Shown: positions 13,043-15,457 of the stretch, one piece after another
Layout: each line of letters begins with the position of its first letter
How positions within the stretch are numbered: the stretch's first letter is position 1
Source: Porticoccus sp.
GTDB taxonomy: Bacteria; Pseudomonadota; Gammaproteobacteria; Pseudomonadales; Porticoccaceae
Assembly (NCBI GenBank): GCA_011049795.1
Contig: DRHD01000263.1
Location: 1-15,457 of the forward strand
Direction: 5' to 3'
DNA length: 15,457 nucleotides
Position numbers and translations under genes: made by a program
The notes under the pieces: generated by a model
What the model was told of the DNA's origin: nothing
Databases searched by the model: none
The model's input: only the letters and a program-made list of their open reading frames with translations

Positions 13043-13264
13043 ATGCGTCAGTCACCCGAACTTGACCCGAGAAAATGCAACGTCGAAAAACACGTTATCG
13101 ATAAGGCGTCAACCCTGACTTCACCCCACGCAGCCCAACCCGATGAGCTGCTGGCAGTGCTTAGCAGTTCGCACCACGGGTTAAGTCGCGCCGAGGCCGA
13201 GGCGGTGCTCAGTTCTCGACGAAGGGTATTGATCCAGACAAAGTGGTCTGCAACGCCGGTTTAG
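13043..13264 (+). pseudogene. Truncated cation-transporting P-type ATPase (N-terminus only)
   Basis: From ATG 13043 the frame encodes a polar lead and then the Cation_ATPase_N-like pattern ELLAVLSSSHHGLSRAEAEA VLSSRR (split for length; about residues 34-60), expected as HGLS..EAxxRL..G N. Homology stops near 13215-13222; the frame then runs 13 more codons through foreign sequence to TAG at 13262. The transmembrane segments, DKTGT motif and the rest (normally about 850-900 aa) are missing. The downstream sequence is an autotransporter tail in another frame, so this is a deletion or recombination scar. Confidence 0.72.
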
Positions 13265-13377
13265 GTGCTGAGTTTAACTTGGACAATGGCTCAGAAATTA
13301 CGGTGCGCTATGACATTAATGGCCGTGAAGACTACACAGACCAATCGGTGAGTATGAACTTTAGGCTACTGTTTTAA
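13222..13377 (+). pseudogene. C-terminal remnant of an autotransporter beta-barrel
   Basis: In the frame -1 to the ATPase remnant, about 51 codons read KGIDPDKVVCNAGLGAEFNL, then DNGSEITVRYDINGREDYTD, then QSVSMNFRLLF and TAA. The GLGAEF...G..i.v.YD.....Y..qs...n.r..F pattern and terminal Phe are typical of the last strands of an autotransporter barrel, inserted by BAM. No start, passenger or earlier strands remain. Its own terminator follows 20 bp later, so the 3' end of a former gene was kept whole. Confidence 0.68.
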
Positions 13378-13396
13378 ACACAGTGTAACCCTAAAT

Positions 13397-13425
13397 AAAA
13401 AAGGCATCTTCGGGTGCCTTTTTTT
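13397..13425 (+). terminator. Intrinsic terminator with UUCG tetraloop
   Basis: A6, then GGCATC-TTCG-GGTGCC (13403-13418, one G-T pair), then T7. The stem extends by A-T pairs and a stable C(UUCG)G loop caps it. It belongs to the autotransporter remnant. Confidence 0.93.
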
Positions 13426-14032
13426 ATATCTGCTTTTTAGGGGCTGTATTTTTATAGATTGACGATGGAGGGTCGGTAACATTTAAGAAGGCCCATCTTC
13501 CTATCTGAGGTGAAACATTCATCCTGTATTAAATACTGTAATTTCTAATACCCGAAACAGCGAAAACACAGGAAACCCCCCATGTTTTTTTTGTGTTGTC
13601 GATTTTTTTACAGAAGGTTTTCTTAAGAGTGAGTGTTTCCGGCCGGGAGTGACTCGCTACCTACAGTTTTTAATACAGGTATAAGGGGGGGTAGGTTAGA
13701 AACAGCGTACGAGAATGTATGACCAAAATGTACGAGCCCCCATTTCTGGTTCCCCATACACTTGGTAACATATTGAAATATAAAGAATATTTCAACGAAT
13801 TGGTGGAGGCGGCGGGAAACGTTTACACCTACATTACCAGTAATTGTAAACTCTTAACTCATTGTTTTTAAGCGATTAATTTAAAATACGGGTTTGGATG
13901 TTGGTCATACATTGTATTAGAAGAATGTACTAGAAATGTATGTGCTGGACTGTACATGATAAACTTTCGACCTATTTGGCTGTTAGAATGGGCTAGCTAA
14001 CTGTATTCCTACAATTCTATTGAGATTCCGAT
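13426..14032. other. Gene-free leader upstream of the metal-efflux genes
   Basis: About 600 bp without a credible ORF. It contains G-tract box 2 (separate entry) and a 13-bp perfect inverted pair AATGTATGACCAA (13714-13726) / TTGGTCATACATT (13901-13913). It also has several TGTAC/TGTAT words (13730-13735, 13925-13960). Confidence 0.55.
13675..13706 (+). promoter_or_regulatory. G-tract operator-like box 2 (CsoR/RcnR-family type)
   Basis: ACAGGTATAAGGGGGGGTAG then GTTAGAAACAGCG. It aligns with box 1 at 11883-11916 over about 32 bp with small indels. It lies about 330 bp upstream of the CzcI/CzcC-like genes, consistent with metal control, but the binding protein is not in the window. Confidence 0.4.
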
Positions 14033-14371
14033 TTGAATAAGAAGTGGTTACTTCTTTTTGTGCTGGTACTCCATACGCTATTTAGTAGTGTTGTGGCAGC
14101 CATGCACACCTCATCGGATGATCACACGTTATATGAACCATCCCATATTCACCTTGCCGGTGAAGTGGCTGATGAAACAAGCACAGATGTGGACGGCGAG
14201 CCGTCCAACACTCATGAAAATACGCATCTGCATTCTCTTTTCGACCCCTGCAATCAACCTCTGCTACTGGAGGCTGATTACACGACAATACCAACGGCCA
14301 AACTGGGTGATGTCACCCGCACCTATTTAGGTTTGACCTATAAACCCGCTATTCCCCCTCCCACCGCCTAA
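14033..14371 (+). CDS. Small periplasmic CzcI-like metal-resistance protein
   Basis: 112 aa from TTG 14033, with GAGA 7 nt upstream; no ATG or GTG fits the signal peptide. Residues 1-23 (NKKWLLLFVLVLHTLFSS, VVAA) form a signal peptide. The mature part is acidic with scattered histidines (H25, H31, H38, H40, H61, H65, H67) and one cysteine (C73), compatible with metal binding. It ends in a YTTIP ... Pro-rich tail (IPPPTA), a layout seen in small CzcI-type proteins coded just before czcC. The next gene is a CzcC-like outer-membrane protein 71 bp downstream on the same strand, which supports the assignment. Sequence similarity is too weak to name it with certainty. Confidence 0.65.
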   Translation: MNKKWLLLFVLVLHTLFSSVVAAMHTSSDDHTLYEPSHIHLAGEVADETSTDVDGEPSNTHENTHLHSLFDPCNQPLLLEADYTTIPTAKLGDVTRTYLGLTYKPAIPPPTA

Positions 14372-14442
14372 CTCCCGTTAAACCCAAATTTTTTGTTTAA
14401 CATCGGCGAGCACTGCTTGCCGAGTAATGGAGTTTATGACCA

Positions 14443-15457
14443 ATGAAATTTTTTAACCTTGCTGGACTGCGTCCGCGCAGGTCAGGCATTGCTGTGGCCA
14501 GCGTCTGTCTGCTGGGAACCTTGACTGGGAGCCTGCCAGCCTTATCTCAGGAGGCTGTTCTCCTAGAAAAAGTCCCGCTGCAGAGCATCGACCTTAACTA
14601 TGCACTGCAACAAACGCTGCAAAAAAATGCTGAACTGAAAGCCTATCCCTATTATCTCCGGGTATCAGAAGCTGAGCTTTTACAGGCCAAACAACGTCCA
14701 CTGCCAATTCTAGGATTGATCGCCGAAAATGTATTAGGAAGTGGCGACTTCAGTGATACCGACCAGGCCGAAATCACACTGACACTCGGTCAGACAATAG
14801 AACTGGGAGGGAAACGCGAAAGCCGTATTGCCCTGGCAACCACCTCACGTCAAAACCAACAAACCGAGTACGAACTGGCACGCCTCGATGTGCTGGCCGA
14901 AACCAGCCGCCGATATTACGCACTGCTCCGACTCCAATTTTTGCAGGATTGGATTGATAAACGAGCGGGCTCTGAACGGGATGCTCTCAATGTGATACAA
15001 CGACGGGCCAAGGCTGGCGCTGCCAAGCAGGCAGATGTCACCAAAATGCAGCTCAAACTGTCTCGCTCTAAGGCACTGGCAATGCAGCTCAAGGGCCAAG
15101 CCGGTCTTGCCAGAGCCAACCTGGCGGCAATGTGGTCCGCCAGCCCGTCATTTACTGGGGCTAGCGGCAATCTGCTCAGCTTGCCTACGGTTCCAGACAA
15201 CGCCGGAATAACCGAAGCACTGATCAAGTCACCAGCATTCATGCGTCAGCAGATATTGCAGCGACTAGCTGATGCGCAAGTTCAGCTCGCCCGAGCTAAC
15301 AGCAAGGTCAATCTCGACGTGGGTGTTGGTCTGCGTCGCTTTGAAACAACTAACGACCAGGCACTGATATTCAATATCTCGATGCCAATTCCTATCAGTA
15401 ATCCGAACCGGGGGCGTCTTGCTGCTGCTCAAGCGGAACAGGCTTTGTCCATAGAAC
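14443..15457 (+). CDS. CzcC-like outer-membrane factor of a metal efflux system (3' end outside window)
   Basis: TolC-family outer-membrane channel of an RND pump, expected to export Co/Zn/Cd or Cu/Ag ions from the periplasm. The ATG at 14443 has GGAG 10 nt upstream; an ATG 7 nt earlier is out of frame and closes after six codons. The signal peptide runs to about ALS|QEA (residue 35), without a lipobox Cys. The OEP repeat has long helices rich in Gln/Ala, the first-strand motif ITLTLGQTIELGGKRESR (about 110-127) and, near the window edge, FNISMPIPISNPNRGRLAAA, which matches the second OEP strand of CzcC proteins. 338 codons are visible of the usual 410-430. The czcB/czcA-type genes would be expected to the right. 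Confidence 0.9.
   Translation, partial: MKFFNLAGLRPRRSGIAVASVCLLGTLTGSLPALSQEAVLLEKVPLQSIDLNYALQQTLQKNAELKAYPYYLRVSEAELLQAKQRPLPILGLIAENVLGSGDFSDTDQAEITLTLGQTIELGGKRESRIALATTSRQNQQTEYELARLDVLAETSRRYYALLRLQFLQDWIDKRAGSERDALNVIQRRAKAGAAKQADVTKMQLKLSRSKALAMQLKGQAGLARANLAAMWSASPSFTGASGNLLSLPTVPDNAGITEALIKSPAFMRQQILQRLADAQVQLARANSKVNLDVGVGLRRFETTNDQALIFNISMPIPISNPNRGRLAAAQAEQALSIE

Noticed and set aside
14436..14456. ATG seven bases before the CzcC-like start as the true start
   Set aside because: It is out of frame and stops after six codons; the ATG at 14443 leads directly into a signal peptide.
1..15457. CRISPR arrays, tRNA or rRNA genes
   Set aside because: No regularly spaced 25-37-bp repeats with unique spacers, and no cloverleaf or rRNA-like sequence noticed on either strand.

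Overview
The window looks like a gammaproteobacterial chromosome segment, probably marine or environmental. The evidence is a DnaX with E. coli-like residue numbering, TtcA, a FadL-type porin, a dimeric dUTPase, and REP-associated transposase relics. No species can be named from the sequence alone.

Left part (1-6199, all minus strand) is housekeeping DNA: dnaX (DNA polymerase III tau/gamma, 3' end outside the window), a FadL-family outer-membrane protein, ttcA (tRNA 2-thiocytidine), a dimeric dUTPase and a YcbL-like metallo-beta-lactamase hydrolase. dnaX carries a complete programmed -1 frameshift signal: internal Shine-Dalgarno, A AAA AAG slippery site and a 7-bp hairpin, with an immediate -1 stop. 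Several intergenic spaces hold short imperfect tandem repeats. On the plus strand a small secreted orphan protein (6480-7112) follows, with a clear terminator.

The middle part (about 7220-10420) is an accessory island. Two 5' relics of REP-associated tyrosine transposase (RAYT) genes, in the same orientation, bracket it. Inside, reading on the minus strand, is a short integron cassette array without an integrase (CALIN-like). It holds a 44-aa ORFan cassette, a uracil-DNA-glycosylase-superfamily cassette and the start of a third cassette, separated by attC-like sites. For both complete cassettes the R'' box of the attC is the exact reverse complement of the R' box at the cassette's own 5' end, which is what excision as a circle predicts. 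The third cassette begins with a Lys-rich soluble protein translationally coupled to a Gly/Ala-rich membrane peptide. No closing attC is visible. A 17-bp perfect inverted repeat then separates these from a proteasome/HslV-like Ntn-hydrolase candidate.

An apparently intact IS3-family element (10421-11670, 3-bp GGT duplication, A AAA AAG frameshift site) sits beside the right-hand RAYT relic.

The right part (11671-15457, plus strand) looks like a stress and heavy-metal region. It has a two-domain universal stress protein, a deletion scar joining the N-terminus of a cation P-type ATPase to the last strands of an autotransporter barrel (which keeps its terminator), a His-containing CzcI-like periplasmic protein and a CzcC-like outer-membrane efflux protein that runs off the window. 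Two copies of a G-tract box resembling CsoR/RcnR-family operators lie in the long non-coding leaders of this region.
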